A DNA stretch of 64,000 bases, taken from Luteibacter mycovicinus. GTDB lineage: Bacteria; Pseudomonadota; Gammaproteobacteria; Xanthomonadales; Rhodanobacteraceae. The first letter of the stretch is position 1. Each line of letters starts with the position of its first letter. Shown piece by piece: positions 1 through 10,077 of the stretch. The translations under genes were made by a program, and so were the position numbers. Below the pieces are notes generated by a model that made no database searches, had not been told where the DNA came from, and saw only the letters and a program-made list of their open reading frames with translations. The DNA lies in assembly GCF_000745235.1 (NCBI RefSeq), contig NZ_JQNL01000001.1, forward strand, positions 3,528,001-3,592,000. Direction: 5' to 3'.

Positions 1-65
1 TGAGCATAGACGCTGGTAAGGCTCGACAGAGCGGCGAGCGCGACGAACAGACGACGCATGGGCAT
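1..65 (-). CDS. N-terminus of a secreted protein (cut by window edge)
   Basis: The reverse strand from position 59 (or the in-frame ATG at 65) reads MRRLFVALAALSSLTSVYA. This is a typical Sec signal peptide: two arginines, a hydrophobic core and an A-x-A-like end. Only about 20 codons lie in the window, so the mature protein cannot be identified. It is divergent from purT. The gap of about 140 bases between the two must hold both promoters. Confidence 0.55.
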   Translation of the reverse strand, partial: MPMRRLFVALAALSSLTSVYA

Positions 66-206
66 ACATCCACGTTGTAAGGCCAGATCGCATGAAAGCA
101 CGATTAGCTGTCGTGTCAATGATGCAAACCTTCATGTAAGGCCCGCTGGCACCCCTGTGGCGCGACACCTAGAATGTGCGATCACGCTTTCCTGGACCTC
201 CCCCGC

Positions 207-1388
207 ATGAAAACCTTCGGTACGCCGCACTCCCATACCGCCCTCAAGGTGCTCCTGCTGGGCTCCGGCGAACTGGGCAAGGAAGTCGCCATCGAGTTGC
301 AGCGCTTCGCTGTCGAGGTGATCGCCGTGGACCGCTACGCCAATGCGCCGGCGATGCAGGTGGCCCACCGCAGCCACGTCATCGACATGCTGGACGGCAA
401 GGCCCTGCGCGCGCTGATCGAGGAAGAGAAGCCGCATCTGGTGGTGCCGGAGATCGAGGCGATCCACACGCCCACGCTGATCGAGATGGAGAAGGAAGGT
501 CTCAGGGTCATCCCCACCGCGAAGGCGGCCTGGCTGACCATGGATCGCGAGGGCATCCGTCGCCTCGCCGCCGAGGAGCTCGGCCTGCCGACCTCGCCTT
601 ACCGGTTCTGCGACACCTACGAGGAGTTCGTCGAGGCGGTGAAGGTGCTCGGTACGCCGTGCGTCACCAAGCCGGTGATGAGCTCGTCGGGCAAGGGTCA
701 GAGCGTGCTGCGCACGCCCGCCGATGCGCAGGCGGCGTGGGATTACGCCCAGGCCGGCGGCCGTGCCGGCCGGGGCCGGGTCATCGTCGAGGGCTTCATC
801 GACTTCGATTACGAGATCACCCTGCTGACGGTACGCCACCGGGACGGCGTGTCGTTCTGCGCGCCCATCGGCCATCGCCAGGAAGACGGCGACTATCGCG
901 AGTCGTGGCAGCCGCAGCCAATGAGCGATACCGCGCGGGCGTCCGCCGAACGCCAAGCCGACGCGATCACGGCCGCGCTCGGTGGCTGGGGGGTGTTCGG
1001 GGTGGAGTTCTTCGTCCGTGGCGACGAAGTGATCTTCTCCGAAGTCAGCCCGCGGCCGCACGATACCGGCCTGGTCACCCTGATCTCGCAGGATCTGTCG
1101 GAGTTCGCCCTCCATGCGCGCGCCATCCTTGGTCTGCCTGTGCCGGAGATTCACGCCTTTTCGCCCGCCGCCTCCTGCGCGGTGCTGGTGGAAGGGGAGG
1201 GGCACTCGCCCACTTACCATGGCGTGGCGGAAGCCCTGGCCGAGACCGGCACCATGCTGCGTATCTTCGGAAAGCCCGAAGTGCGCGGCCGTCGCCGCAT
1301 GGCCGTGACGCTGGCCCGCGCCGCGACGGTCGACGAGGCGCTCGACAAGGCCAAGCGCGCGGCCAGCCGGATCCGCGTCGAAATCTGA
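207..1388 (+). CDS. purT: Formate-dependent phosphoribosylglycinamide formyltransferase
   Basis: PurT makes formyl-GAR from GAR, formate and ATP in the cytoplasm, the folate-independent route for step 3 of purine synthesis. The 393-aa product matches the usual length of about 392. It has the N-terminal nucleotide-binding loop ([11 protein letters not shown]), the central ATP-grasp fold with the lysine/glycine loop ([13 protein letters not shown]), and the metal-binding [12 protein letters not shown] near residue 280. An ATG at 174 would add 11 residues, but the ATG at 207 gives the family N-terminus and is preferred. The gene stands alone between a divergent secreted-protein gene and a TPR protein. 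Confidence 0.95.
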   Translation: MKTFGTPHSHTALKVLLLGSGELGKEVAIELQRFAVEVIAVDRYANAPAMQVAHRSHVIDMLDGKALRALIEEEKPHLVVPEIEAIHTPTLIEMEKEGLRVIPTAKAAWLTMDREGIRRLAAEELGLPTSPYRFCDTYEEFVEAVKVLGTPCVTKPVMSSSGKGQSVLRTPADAQAAWDYAQAGGRAGRGRVIVEGFIDFDYEITLLTVRHRDGVSFCAPIGHRQEDGDYRESWQPQPMSDTARASAERQADAITAALGGWGVFGVEFFVRGDEVIFSEVSPRPHDTGLVTLISQDLSEFALHARAILGLPVPEIHAFSPAASCAVLVEGEGHSPTYHGVAEALAETGTMLRIFGKPEVRGRRRMAVTLARAATVDEALDKAKRAASRIRVEI

Positions 1389-1459
1389 CGTGCGCGGCCT
1401 ACAACGGCCGTTCACGCCTGAATGTTAAGCTGCTCCGCTCCTAGGGAAGACCCACGCCC

Positions 1460-3175
1460 ATGAGCGGACGCAAAGACAACCACGATCACGACCATCGCGG
1501 TCGCACCGAGCCGACGCTCGGCCGGCTGGATGACCTCGACCGTCCGGCCGCGCCGGTGGACGACGGCCTGCCTCACATCGTCGTCGACGAGCCGCGTCGG
1601 CGTACGGGCGGACCCACGCCACCGCCGCCACGGCGCGAGCGCAAACGCGGCTGGCTCATTCCGGTGCTGGTCCTCTTGCTCATCGGTGGCGTCACCGGCC
1701 TGTGGTTGCAGCAGGACCGGCTGCGCAATCTGATGCCGGCGACGGAGCTCAACGATCTCCTCGGTCAGGCCAATCAGGCCCTCGCGGCCGGCAAGCTCGA
1801 TGGCACGGCGGGTGACAGCGCCCGCGAACTGTTCGAGAAGGCGCGTGACCAGCAGCCCGACAGCGATCAGGCGCGCGACGGCCTGCGCCGCGTCGGCATG
1901 GCGGAAGTGGCTCGCGCCGACGCGGCCCTCAGCGCGGGCAACCTCGACGAAGCCGAAGCCGCGCTCAACGTCGCCCGCGAACTGCTCGGCGGTGGCAGCG
2001 ACGTCGAACGCCTCACCCAGCAGCTGTCGCAGGCACGTAATCCGCAGGGCCACACCGAGTCACTGATCGACCGGGCGCAGGCGGCGTTCGCCGCCGGCAA
2101 GTTCGACGGTGACGACGGTGCGGGTGCGCTTTACCGCCGGGTGCTCGACGCCGACCGCAACAACACGGTGGCGGCACGCGGTCTCGATCGTGTGGGCGAC
2201 GCGCTGGCGGCGCAGGCAAGGCAGGCGATTTCCGACAACGACCGCCCCAGGGCCAATGCGCTGGTCGATCGTATCGCCATCCTGGTGCCCGGCTACAGCG
2301 ACCTTCCGTCGCTGCGCGCCTCGCTGGCGGAAACACGCAAGCAGGACGACCAGGCGATCGCCACGCTCATCCAGCAGGGCAACGATGCGATGCGCGCGGG
2401 GCGCTTCACCGGTGACGGCGACGACACCGCGCTGGCGCGCTTCAACGCCGCGCTCGCCGCGGACCCCGACAACGCGGGCGCGAAGGCCGGGCTCGGCCAG
2501 GTGGCGCAGGCGCTGATCGTGCAAGCCAATGCCGCCCTCGACAGCAATGACGACGCCCAGGCGGCGAAGCTGCTCGATCAGGCGACGAAGCTCGCCCCGA
2601 AATCCGCCGAACTCGCCGCCGCTCGCGCACGACTGGGCGGTGGCGACGGGCATGCGGCCGCCAGCGTCCCGCCTGCGGCGGGCGCGCAGGCAGGTGACGA
2701 CAACGCACCGGAAGCCTCGCTCGCGGTCAGTCCGGAGCAGAAAGCCAAGGTCGCCGATCTGGTTCGTCGTGCACAGGCCGCGGCGTCGCGCGGCGACATC
2801 ATGGATCCCCCGGGCGACAGCGCCTACGACCTCTACCGAAACGCCCTGGCGATCGACGGCAACGACCCGACCGCTCGCGCGGGCCTGCAGGGCTTGCCCG
2901 CACAGGTCGAGAAGCAGATGCAGCAGGCCGTCGCCGCTGGCAACGTAAAGCGCGCCGAAGATCTGTACGGCACCCTGTCGGACCTGGCGCCGGGCGATGC
3001 TTCCCAGGGCGAGATGCGTCATCGCCTCGGCAGTGCCCTCATCGATAACGCGCTGCAGCGCGCGTCCAGCGGCGATCGCCAGGGCGCCTTCCAGTCGCTC
3101 GACCACGCACGACGCTACGTGCCGGACGATCCGCGGCTGCAAAGCGCCTATGAGCGCATCGCGACAGGGCGCTGA
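1460..3175 (+). CDS. Membrane-anchored TPR-repeat protein
   Basis: This 571-aa protein has a charged, Pro/Arg-rich cytoplasmic N-terminus (about 62 residues, including a His/Asp-rich start). One membrane span follows (WLIPVLVLLLIGGVTGLW, about residues 64-82). Then come some 480 residues of Ala-rich helical repeats of TPR type, with recurring units such as QANQALAAGKLDG, RADAALSAGNLDEA and QGNDAMRAGRF. The repeats are predicted to be periplasmic. No catalytic motif is visible, so a scaffold role is an inference. The next gene starts 5 bases after its stop, so the two are probably cotranscribed. Confidence 0.75.
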   Translation: MSGRKDNHDHDHRGRTEPTLGRLDDLDRPAAPVDDGLPHIVVDEPRRRTGGPTPPPPRRERKRGWLIPVLVLLLIGGVTGLWLQQDRLRNLMPATELNDLLGQANQALAAGKLDGTAGDSARELFEKARDQQPDSDQARDGLRRVGMAEVARADAALSAGNLDEAEAALNVARELLGGGSDVERLTQQLSQARNPQGHTESLIDRAQAAFAAGKFDGDDGAGALYRRVLDADRNNTVAARGLDRVGDALAAQARQAISDNDRPRANALVDRIAILVPGYSDLPSLRASLAETRKQDDQAIATLIQQGNDAMRAGRFTGDGDDTALARFNAALAADPDNAGAKAGLGQVAQALIVQANAALDSNDDAQAAKLLDQATKLAPKSAELAAARARLGGGDGHAAASVPPAAGAQAGDDNAPEASLAVSPEQKAKVADLVRRAQAAASRGDIMDPPGDSAYDLYRNALAIDGNDPTARAGLQGLPAQVEKQMQQAVAAGNVKRAEDLYGTLSDLAPGDASQGEMRHRLGSALIDNALQRASSGDRQGAFQSLDHARRYVPDDPRLQSAYERIATGR

Positions 3176-3180
3176 GCACG

Positions 3181-4014
3181 ATGACGGTATTGGTGATGGG
3201 CGCGTCCGGCCAGATCGGGCACTTCCTACTTCCGCGGCTCGAGGCGGCGGGGTATGCATGGATGGCGGTCAGCCGGCGCCCGCCGGGCCACGACTCTCGC
3301 TGGCGGTCGGGTCATCTTCCGGACGGCATGCCGGAGCTGCCGCCGCTGCAGGCCGTCGTCTCGCTGGGGCCCATCGATCTGCTGGCAAAGTGGCTTGCCG
3401 AGATGCGGTTGCCGGGCATTCCCCACATCGTCGCCACGTCGTCGATGAGCGCCGAAACCAAGCGCGAATCGCAGGTGCCCGAAGAGCGGGAAGTGTCGCG
3501 CCGCCTGCGGGACGCGGAAACGATGCTGATCGCGACCTGCGCATCGCGCGGTATGCCATGGACCGTCTTCCGGCCGACGCTTATTTACGGGGCCGGCATG
3601 GACAAGAGCCTGACGCCTATCGTGGCGTCCGCCCGCCGGCGCCACATCTTTCCGCTGCCGGCAGGTCGGGGGCAGCGCCAGCCGGTGCACGCGGACGATA
3701 TCGCCGCTGCCGTCGTCGCCGCTCTGCGGACACCGGCGGCGCGCGGCCGCACCCTCTCCATGGGCGGCGGTGAACGGCTCACGGCCGCGGACATGTTCCG
3801 GCGGACGCAGCGGAGCGCGGGCGGTTTCGTCGTGCCGCTCCCGGTCCCTCGTCTGGTGCTCGAACTTGCCGCATCCGTGTCGCCGCTCATGCGCGGACCG
3901 GTGAACCGGCTCGATACCGACCTGATTGCCGACAATACCGATCTGGAGGCCATCCTGGGTGTGCATCCGCGGCCCTTCCGGCCGCAGCCCGGGACCTGGC
4001 AGCCGGTCCGCTGA
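3181..4014 (+). CDS. NAD(P)-binding epimerase/dehydratase-like protein
   Basis: The 277-aa product begins with the Rossmann dinucleotide loop VLVMGASGQIGHF and has the later RPTLIYGAGMD segment typical of extended SDR and NmrA-like proteins. The usual YxxxK pair is not clearly placed, so the substrate and even catalysis are uncertain. A C-terminal segment (about residues 200-245) resembles the substrate-binding half of complex-I-associated or YwnB-like relatives. It follows the TPR gene by 5 bases and precedes mrcB by about 100 bases. Confidence 0.7.
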   Translation: MTVLVMGASGQIGHFLLPRLEAAGYAWMAVSRRPPGHDSRWRSGHLPDGMPELPPLQAVVSLGPIDLLAKWLAEMRLPGIPHIVATSSMSAETKRESQVPEEREVSRRLRDAETMLIATCASRGMPWTVFRPTLIYGAGMDKSLTPIVASARRRHIFPLPAGRGQRQPVHADDIAAAVVAALRTPAARGRTLSMGGGERLTAADMFRRTQRSAGGFVVPLPVPRLVLELAASVSPLMRGPVNRLDTDLIADNTDLEAILGVHPRPFRPQPGTWQPVR

Positions 4015-4111
4015 TCCGCATCGCCCTCACTTTGCCCGCATCCGTTCAGATGGGCGCCGGTGAGCTGCCCCTATCATCGGTCCCCGACCTCTCTCGCAGG
4101 ACTTTCCCGCG

Positions 4112-6445
4112 TTGGCTTTCCTGAATCGTCTTGGCTCCCTCCTGCGCACGGCCTGGCCGTGGCTGCGTATTCCCTTCTGGCTGGTGATGGGACTGCTGTT
4201 CGGCTTCCTGCTGCCCTACACGCTGATTCTCAATGCGCGCCTGCAGGAGCGCTTCAACGACCTCGTGTTCGCGGTCCCCACCCGCGTCTATGCGCGGCCG
4301 CTGCCACTGGAACCGGGCAGGGCACTGACGCCGGCGGCCCTCGAGCTGGAACTGACCTTTGCCGGCTACACCACCGAAGGAGCCGGCAAGGTCCAGGGCA
4401 GCTACTCGAAGAACGGCTCGCGCTTCATCATCGCTTCGCATGGCTACTTCGGTCCGGATGGCGGCGAGCTGCCGCACCGCATCCGTGTCGTCCTGGCCAA
4501 TGGTCAGGTCGCCTCGGTGGTGGACGACACCAATGACAAGCCCATCAAGTCGATCCATCTGGATCCCGCACGTATCGCGACGTTGTATGGCGCGCAGCAG
4601 GAAGAGCGTCGCATCGTGCGTCTGGAGAACGTGCCGCCGCTGCTCGTGCAGGGCCTGCAGGCGGTCGAGGACCGCGACTTCAAGAATCACATCGGTCTGG
4701 ATTTCTCGGCCATTGCGCGCGCGTCGGTCGCCAACATCCGCGCCGGTCACACCGTGCAGGGCGGCTCGACGCTGACCCAGCAGCTGGTGCGCAACCTGTT
4801 CCTCGACCGCGACCAGAACATGCTGCGCAAGGTCAACGAGGCCATTCTCTCGTTGCTGATGGAAGCGCATTATCCGAAGGGACGCATCCTCGAGGCCTAC
4901 GTCAACGAGGTCTTCCTGGGCCAGCAAGGTAATCAGGCGGTGCACGGTTTTGCCGCCGGCGGCGAGTTCTTCTTCGGCCGCCGTCTGGAAGACCTGCGTC
5001 CTCAGGAGATCGCCCTGCTGATCGGCCTGGTCAAGGGCCCCAGCTATTACGATCCGCGTCGTTATCCGGACCGTGCCCTGTCGCGTCGCAACCTCGTCCT
5101 GCAGCAGTTCCACGACACCGGCCTGCTCGACGACGCGCAGACCAGGGCGGCGCAGGCCGCGCCGCTGGGCATCGCGCCCAACGCACAGCTGCCGCACAAC
5201 CGCTTCCCGGCCTTCATGCAACTGGTGCGGTCGCAGATCACGGCGGACTTCGACGAAGCCGCGCTGCGCGACGGCAGCCTGAGCATCTTCACCACGCTGG
5301 ATCCGACGGCGCAGCTCTATACCGAGCAGGCCATCGTCACGACCATGAAGAGCCTCGGCAAGCGGGGCGCCGCCGCGCAAGCCGCCGCTGTGGTGACCGA
5401 TACCACCAACGGCAGCGTGCTGGCCGTGGTCGGTTCGCGCGATCCGGGCGAGCAGGGTTTCAACCGTGCGCTCGATGCCCGTCGCTCGATCGGTTCGCTG
5501 GTCAAGCCGCTGGTGTATCTCGTCGCGCTGGCGCAGCCGTCCAAATGGTCGCTGGCGTCGATCGTCGACGACTCGCCGATCAACATGCGTCAGCCCGACG
5601 GTACCCCATGGACGCCGCAGAACGATGACCGCGAGGTCCACGGCCAGGTACCGATGCTGGACGCGCTGGTCCATTCGTGGAACCTGGCGACGGTCAACCT
5701 CGGCATGCAGGTCGGCGTCGGCCGGGTGAAGGGCTTTCTCGAGTCGTTCGGGCTCGAAGGCGTCAATCCCAGTCCGTCGCTCCTGCTCGGCGCCATCGAC
5801 ATCTCGCCGCTGCAGGTGGCGCAGCTGTACGAGTACATCGCCGCCGACGGGCACGCCTTGCCGCTGGTGGCCGTGCGCGGCGTCATGGACAGCAAGGGCC
5901 AGGCGATCAAGCGCTACGAAGTGAAGGAGGGCGAAGGCGAGTACCAGACCGCCGCGCGTCTCACGACGTGGGCCATGCAGCAGGTGGTCAACGGCGGCAC
6001 GGCCGCGGCCATCGGCAATTCGAACCTCGCCTACCTGCACGCGGCGGGCAAGACCGGCACCAGCGACAGCCAGCGCGATGCCTGGTTCGCCGGCTTTACG
6101 GGCGACCGTCTCGCGGTGATCTGGATGGGCCGTGACGACAACAAGCCCACCGGCCTCTACGGCGCCACCGGCAGCATGAAGGTCTGGCAGGAGCTGTTCC
6201 GCAAGCTGCCGACGCGTCCGCTGTCAGCGGCGCCGGGCGAGGGCCTGGAAATGGCCTATGTGAATCCGCAGACGGGTAAGCGCACGGACCCGTCGTGCGA
6301 AGGCGCGCGTCAGTTCCCGTTCGTATCCGGTTACGTGCCGGAAGCGGAAGAGGGCTGTTTCTGGCAGCGATTCAAGGGTATGTTCGGCGGCGGTGACGGA
6401 GCTGCCCAGCCCGCGCCGCCCGTTCCCAGTAATCCTACGGATTGA
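4112..6445 (+). CDS. mrcB: Bifunctional penicillin-binding protein 1B (class A PBP)
   Basis: A peptidoglycan glycosyltransferase/transpeptidase of the inner membrane facing the periplasm. The 777-aa product has an N-terminal membrane span (about 15-36) and a UB2H-like region. The GT51 domain shows VEDRDFKNHIGLDF and GGSTLTQQLVRNLFL. The transpeptidase has the nucleophile motif in RRSIGSLVKPL and the KTGTSDSQRDAWF motif. The chosen start is TTG at 4112, because the first ATG (4188) would cut into the membrane segment. A lipoprotein gene follows after 3 bases, suggesting a shared message. Confidence 0.93.
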   Translation: MAFLNRLGSLLRTAWPWLRIPFWLVMGLLFGFLLPYTLILNARLQERFNDLVFAVPTRVYARPLPLEPGRALTPAALELELTFAGYTTEGAGKVQGSYSKNGSRFIIASHGYFGPDGGELPHRIRVVLANGQVASVVDDTNDKPIKSIHLDPARIATLYGAQQEERRIVRLENVPPLLVQGLQAVEDRDFKNHIGLDFSAIARASVANIRAGHTVQGGSTLTQQLVRNLFLDRDQNMLRKVNEAILSLLMEAHYPKGRILEAYVNEVFLGQQGNQAVHGFAAGGEFFFGRRLEDLRPQEIALLIGLVKGPSYYDPRRYPDRALSRRNLVLQQFHDTGLLDDAQTRAAQAAPLGIAPNAQLPHNRFPAFMQLVRSQITADFDEAALRDGSLSIFTTLDPTAQLYTEQAIVTTMKSLGKRGAAAQAAAVVTDTTNGSVLAVVGSRDPGEQGFNRALDARRSIGSLVKPLVYLVALAQPSKWSLASIVDDSPINMRQPDGTPWTPQNDDREVHGQVPMLDALVHSWNLATVNLGMQVGVGRVKGFLESFGLEGVNPSPSLLLGAIDISPLQVAQLYEYIAADGHALPLVAVRGVMDSKGQAIKRYEVKEGEGEYQTAARLTTWAMQQVVNGGTAAAIGNSNLAYLHAAGKTGTSDSQRDAWFAGFTGDRLAVIWMGRDDNKPTGLYGATGSMKVWQELFRKLPTRPLSAAPGEGLEMAYVNPQTGKRTDPSCEGARQFPFVSGYVPEAEEGCFWQRFKGMFGGGDGAAQPAPPVPSNPTD

Positions 6446-6448
6446 CCC

Positions 6449-6961
6449 ATGCATCGCTTTCGCTTCTGCGCCATTGCCGCCGTCACCTTCGTCGCCGCCT
6501 GCAGCCAGCCGGCGCCGCCGCAAGCCACCCGCCCCAGCAAGCCGTCTTACGACATCGTGGCGCAGATTCGCGCCGCGGGTGAGCGTGAAAAGTCGGCGAT
6601 CGAAGTCGCGCCGCTGCGCGATCCGGGCGTCCAGGGCCTGCAGCAGGCCGCCTCGGCCGACGAGCGCGCGGGCAATTACCCCGATGCCGACGCCAAGCTG
6701 GCGCAAGCGCTGAAGCGCGCGCCGGACGCGCCCGAGCTGATCCAGGACCGCGCGGAAATCGCCGTGCGCATGCAGGATTTCCCCCGCGCGGAGCAGCTGG
6801 CCAAACAGTCGTTCGAGATGGGTCCGAAGTCCGGCAGCCTCTGCGCACGTAACTGGCAGACGGTGGTCGAGATGCGCCTGCAGGCGAACGATCAGGCCGG
6901 CGCCGCGTCGGCGAAGACCGAGCTCAACAAATGCCACATCGCGGGACCGAACCGGTTCTGA
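6449..6961 (+). CDS. TPR-containing lipoprotein
   Basis: This 170-aa product has a lipoprotein signal: MHRFRFCAIAAVTFVAAC with the lipidated Cys at about residue 18. About 130 residues of TPR-like helices follow (QQAASADERAGNYPDADAKL, RAEIAVRMQDFPRAEQLAK). It starts 3 bases after mrcB. That close coupling suggests a role in cell-wall synthesis or in regulating the PBP, as some outer-membrane lipoproteins do for PBP1b in enterobacteria. This is context only; the sequence is not recognisably LpoB. Confidence 0.75.
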   Translation: MHRFRFCAIAAVTFVAACSQPAPPQATRPSKPSYDIVAQIRAAGEREKSAIEVAPLRDPGVQGLQQAASADERAGNYPDADAKLAQALKRAPDAPELIQDRAEIAVRMQDFPRAEQLAKQSFEMGPKSGSLCARNWQTVVEMRLQANDQAGAASAKTELNKCHIAGPNRF

Positions 6962-6972
6962 GATCAGACCCC

Positions 6973-7054
6973 GTAGGAGCGCGCCCTGCGCGCGATATGC
7001 TCTTGCGCGAACACGTTCGCGGTCAGAAGCATCGCGCGCAGGGCGCGCTCCTAC
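6973..7054. repeat. Palindromic intergenic repeat (REP-like, GTAGGAGCGCGCC family)
   Basis: Two perfectly complementary 24-base arms (6973-6996 and 7031-7054) begin and end with GTAGGAGC / GCTCCTAC around a 34-base centre. It sits between the converging 3' ends of the lipoprotein gene and hemE and could act as a bidirectional terminator. Related elements lie at 23049-23145 and 26520-26584, and a sister family lies inside the heme oxygenase gene. Confidence 0.85.
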
Positions 7055-7070
7055 AGGGGTAGAGGGGGCC

Positions 7071-8144
7071 TCAGGGCCCCCGGATCGCCCGGCCGTGGGC
7101 GTGCACGGTATCGACGAGAACCTTTACGTTCTCCGGATTCACTTCCGGGGTGATGCCGTGGCCGAGGTTGAACACGTGGCCTGGATGGTTGCCGAACGAA
7201 TCCAGCACCGCGCGGGCCTCACGCGCCACGATCTCGGGTGACGCGCGCAGGACGGCGGGGTCGAGATTGCCCTGCAGGGCGACCCGGTCGCCCACACGAC
7301 GGCGCGCCTCGCCGATGTCGATGGTCCAGTCCACACCCAGGCCGTCGCAGCCGGTGTCGGCCAGCGCTTCGAGCTGACCGTGCGCACCTTTCGAAAACAG
7401 GATGACCGGCAGGTCGCGGCTGACCGGGTCGGCCTTGAGCGCGTCCACGACCCGGGCCATGTAGCGCAGCGAGAACTCGCGGAACGGCGCGGGACCGAGC
7501 AGCCCGCCCCAGGTATCGAAAATCATGAGGGCTTGCGCCCCGGCGTGGGCCTGAGCGACCAGGTAGGCCGCGACCGAACGCGCGATAGTGTCGAGCAAGC
7601 GGTGGGCCAGCGCGGGATCGTTCCAGGCCAGCGCCTTGACCTGCGCGAAGTCCTTCGAGCCCTGACCCTCGACCATGTAGCAGGCGAGCGTCCACGGACT
7701 GCCGGAGAAGCCGATCAGCGGCACCCGTCCGTCGAGCTCCTTGCGGATGAGGCGCACCGCGTCCATGACGTAGCGCAGCTCGCCATCCATATCGGGCACG
7801 ACCAGCTTGTCGATCGCGGCGGCGTCGCGGACGGGGCGCGCGAAGCGCGGGCCCTCGCCCGCTTCGAAGGACAGGCCGAGGCCCATCGCATCGGGAATGG
7901 TCAGGATGTCCGAAAACAGGATCGCGGCATCCAGCTCGAAACGCTCGAGCGGCTGCAACGTGACTTCGCAGGCGAATTCAGGATTCGTCGCCAGGCCCAT
8001 GAAGCTGCCAGCCCGCGCGCGGGTGGCGCGGTATTCCGGCAGGTAACGGCCGGCCTGGCGCATGACCCAGATGGGGGTGGTGTCGACGGGTTCGCGACGA
8101 AGCGCGCGGAGAAAACGGTCGTTACGCAGGACGTCAGCGGCCAT
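7071..8144 (-). CDS. hemE: Uroporphyrinogen decarboxylase
   Basis: HemE decarboxylates uroporphyrinogen III to coproporphyrinogen III in the cytoplasm, within heme synthesis. The 357-aa product has the family length. Signatures are [16 protein letters not shown] near the N-terminus (substrate-carboxylate arginines), [27 protein letters not shown] and [16 protein letters not shown] at the C-terminus. It overlaps the small WGR gene upstream by 11 bases, so the two are translationally linked, and follows aroK-aroB on the same strand. Confidence 0.96.
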   Translation of the reverse strand: MAADVLRNDRFLRALRREPVDTTPIWVMRQAGRYLPEYRATRARAGSFMGLATNPEFACEVTLQPLERFELDAAILFSDILTIPDAMGLGLSFEAGEGPRFARPVRDAAAIDKLVVPDMDGELRYVMDAVRLIRKELDGRVPLIGFSGSPWTLACYMVEGQGSKDFAQVKALAWNDPALAHRLLDTIARSVAAYLVAQAHAGAQALMIFDTWGGLLGPAPFREFSLRYMARVVDALKADPVSRDLPVILFSKGAHGQLEALADTGCDGLGVDWTIDIGEARRRVGDRVALQGNLDPAVLRASPEIVAREARAVLDSFGNHPGHVFNLGHGITPEVNPENVKVLVDTVHAHGRAIRGP

Positions 8145-8397
8145 GCGCCGACTCCTGACCTTGGCTGAACATCACTTTGAAGCCTTTCTTCAGTTGCGCG
8201 TCTCGCGCTTTTTCGAATGCCGCCAGCGCGCTGTCGCGTTCGATGTGTACCTCGCGCTTGAGCGAGGCCTTGCCGCCTTGCACGCCGCTTTCGCGGTACA
8301 GGGTCCAGCCGCCGAACAGGTCCTGTTCGAGCGTGATCTGAACGTAGCGGGGTGCTTCGGTCCCCGCTTCGGGCATGGTTTGCATGTAGATCCGCAT
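8134..8397 (-). CDS. Small WGR-domain protein
   Basis: The 87-aa product reads as a single WGR domain: [20 protein letters not shown], then the [21 protein letters not shown] stretch and a C-terminal [11 protein letters not shown] domains are thought to bind nucleic acids and occur in PARP- and MolR-type proteins; stand-alone versions are short and uncharacterised. Its end overlaps the start of hemE by 11 bases. The reason for that coupling is unknown. Confidence 0.75.
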   Translation of the reverse strand: MRIYMQTMPEAGTEAPRYVQITLEQDLFGGWTLYRESGVQGGKASLKREVHIERDSALAAFEKARDAQLKKGFKVMFSQGQESAHGR

Positions 8398-8464
8398 CGA
8401 GCGATCCGGGCTGGCGCAGGGCCGATCATTGTAGGCGCTCCCCCGGAAGGGCGCACCCTGTGCG

Positions 8465-9538
8465 TCAAATGAGCACGCCGAGGACGTCGTCCTCGGCCAC
8501 GCCGGCGACGATCTCCGCCCGGCCGATACCTCGCCACAGGATCAGTCGCAGCGTTCCGGCCGTGTTCTTCTTGTCCAGCCGCATCAGTTCCAGAAGCCGG
8601 CTGGCGGCATGCTTGCCCGAGGGTTCCGTGGGCAGGTCCAGTCGCCGCAGCAGGGAGACCAGACGCTGCGTATCCGTCGCCGGGGCCATGCCCAGCCGTT
8701 CGGAGAGTTTCGCCGCCAGCACCATGCCGATGGCGACGCCTTCGCCGTGCAGGATCTCGCTGTAATTGCCCGCGGTTTCCAGCGCGTGCCCGAAGGTGTG
8801 GCCGAGATTGAGCAACGCGCGCTCGCCTTGCTCGGTTTCGTCCCGCGCCACCACGCCCGCCTTGTAGCGGCACTTGCGGGCGATCGCCTCGATAAGGGGG
8901 CCGGTTTCGCGTCCGCTCAGCGCATCGGCGTGATCTTCCAGCCAGGCAAAGAAGTCCGGATCGCCGATGGCCGCGCCTTTGACGATCTCGGCCAGCCCCG
9001 CGCGAAACTCGCGCTGCGGTAACGTATCGAGCACATAGGTATCGGCCACCACGGCCCGCGGCTGGTGGAAGGCCCCGGCCAGGTTCTTGCCCGCGGGCAG
9101 GTTCACGCCCGTCTTGCCACCGACCGACGAGTCGACCATCGCCAGCAGGGTGGTCGGGATCTGCACGAAGTCGATGCCGCGCATCCAGCAGGCGGCGGCG
9201 AAACCGGCAAGATCGCCGACGACGCCGCCACCCAGCGCGATCACGCAGGCGTCGCGTGTGGCGCCGAGTTCACCGAGCGCTTCGAGCACCTTGCCGACGT
9301 TGGCGAAGGTCTTGTGCGTCTCGCCGTCCTCGAGCAGGTACGACGACCAGCGCAGACCATCCAGCCCCTGGGCCAGCGCGTCGAGATAGAGCGGCGCGAC
9401 GGTCGTATTGCTGACCACCAGCACGTGGCGGCCGCGGATCGCCGTGCGCCAGCGTGCGTTGTCGGCCAGCAGGCCGGGACCGATCCAGACGGGGTAGCTG
9501 CGACCGGCAAGGTCGACGTCGACGGTTGCGATGTCCAT
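8465..9538 (-). CDS. aroB: 3-dehydroquinate synthase
   Basis: AroB converts DAHP to 3-dehydroquinate, shikimate pathway step 2, using NAD and a metal. The 357-aa product shows [19 protein letters not shown], the NAD-binding [21 protein letters not shown] region, [20 protein letters not shown], and the metal-ligand region [12 protein letters not shown]. Its start codon overlaps the aroK stop as TGATG, indicating translational coupling with aroK. Confidence 0.96.
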   Translation of the reverse strand: MDIATVDVDLAGRSYPVWIGPGLLADNARWRTAIRGRHVLVVSNTTVAPLYLDALAQGLDGLRWSSYLLEDGETHKTFANVGKVLEALGELGATRDACVIALGGGVVGDLAGFAAACWMRGIDFVQIPTTLLAMVDSSVGGKTGVNLPAGKNLAGAFHQPRAVVADTYVLDTLPQREFRAGLAEIVKGAAIGDPDFFAWLEDHADALSGRETGPLIEAIARKCRYKAGVVARDETEQGERALLNLGHTFGHALETAGNYSEILHGEGVAIGMVLAAKLSERLGMAPATDTQRLVSLLRRLDLPTEPSGKHAASRLLELMRLDKKNTAGTLRLILWRGIGRAEIVAGVAEDDVLGVLI

Positions 9539-10077
9539 CAGGGGCGTTTCCAGTGACGGTCGAGGAGGGCGACGGCGCGGGGCACCGCGGCGTCCACGTG
9601 TTCGTGGCGACCGTGGAAGATCAGGTCGGCGATCTCTTCGTAGAGGTGGTTGCGATGTCCGGCCAGCGCTTCGAGTTTGCCGCGCCGGTCGATGCCCGCG
9701 ATCATCGGCCGTGCCCGGTCGTGCCGCAGACGGTCGAACTGTTCGTCGACGTCGACTGACAACAGCAGCACGGTGCCGCGCTCCGCCAGCGCCGCGCGAT
9801 TGCCCTCGTCGAGCACGGCGCCCGCGCCCGTCGCGAGCACGATGCCGTCGGCGCGACTAAACTCGTCCAGATGCGCGGATTCAAGCGCGCGAAACGCCGC
9901 CTCACCTTCGCTCTCGAAGAGGCTGGCAATCGTCACGCCGAGGCGGGCCTCGATCTCCACGTCGAGATCGACGAACGGCAGGCCATAGTGCGCCGCGAGG
10001 CGTTGTCCGATCGTGGTCTTGCCGGCGCCCGTGGGGCCGACCAGAAACAGGTTGGGCGAGGGATTCATCGCATCCAT
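9538..10077 (-). CDS. aroK: Shikimate kinase
   Basis: AroK phosphorylates shikimate with ATP (pathway step 5). The product is about 179 aa with the P-loop [20 protein letters not shown], the substrate-binding [13 protein letters not shown], the [11 protein letters not shown] segment and the lid region near RHDRARPMI. Two in-frame ATGs are possible (10077 and 10068). The reading frame stays open far upstream, but that extension runs through the divergent neighbour and lacks family sequence. It is coupled to aroB. Confidence 0.93.
   Translation of the reverse strand: MDAMNPSPNLFLVGPTGAGKTTIGQRLAAHYGLPFVDLDVEIEARLGVTIASLFESEGEAAFRALESAHLDEFSRADGIVLATGAGAVLDEGNRAALAERGTVLLLSVDVDEQFDRLRHDRARPMIAGIDRRGKLEALAGHRNHLYEEIADLIFHGRHEHVDAAVPRAVALLDRHWKRP

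Noticed and set aside
4046..6040. 664-aa open frame on the minus strand
   Set aside because: It is the mirror of mrcB in GC-rich DNA; the plus strand carries all PBP motifs and the minus translation has only His/Arg/Gln-rich low-complexity sequence.
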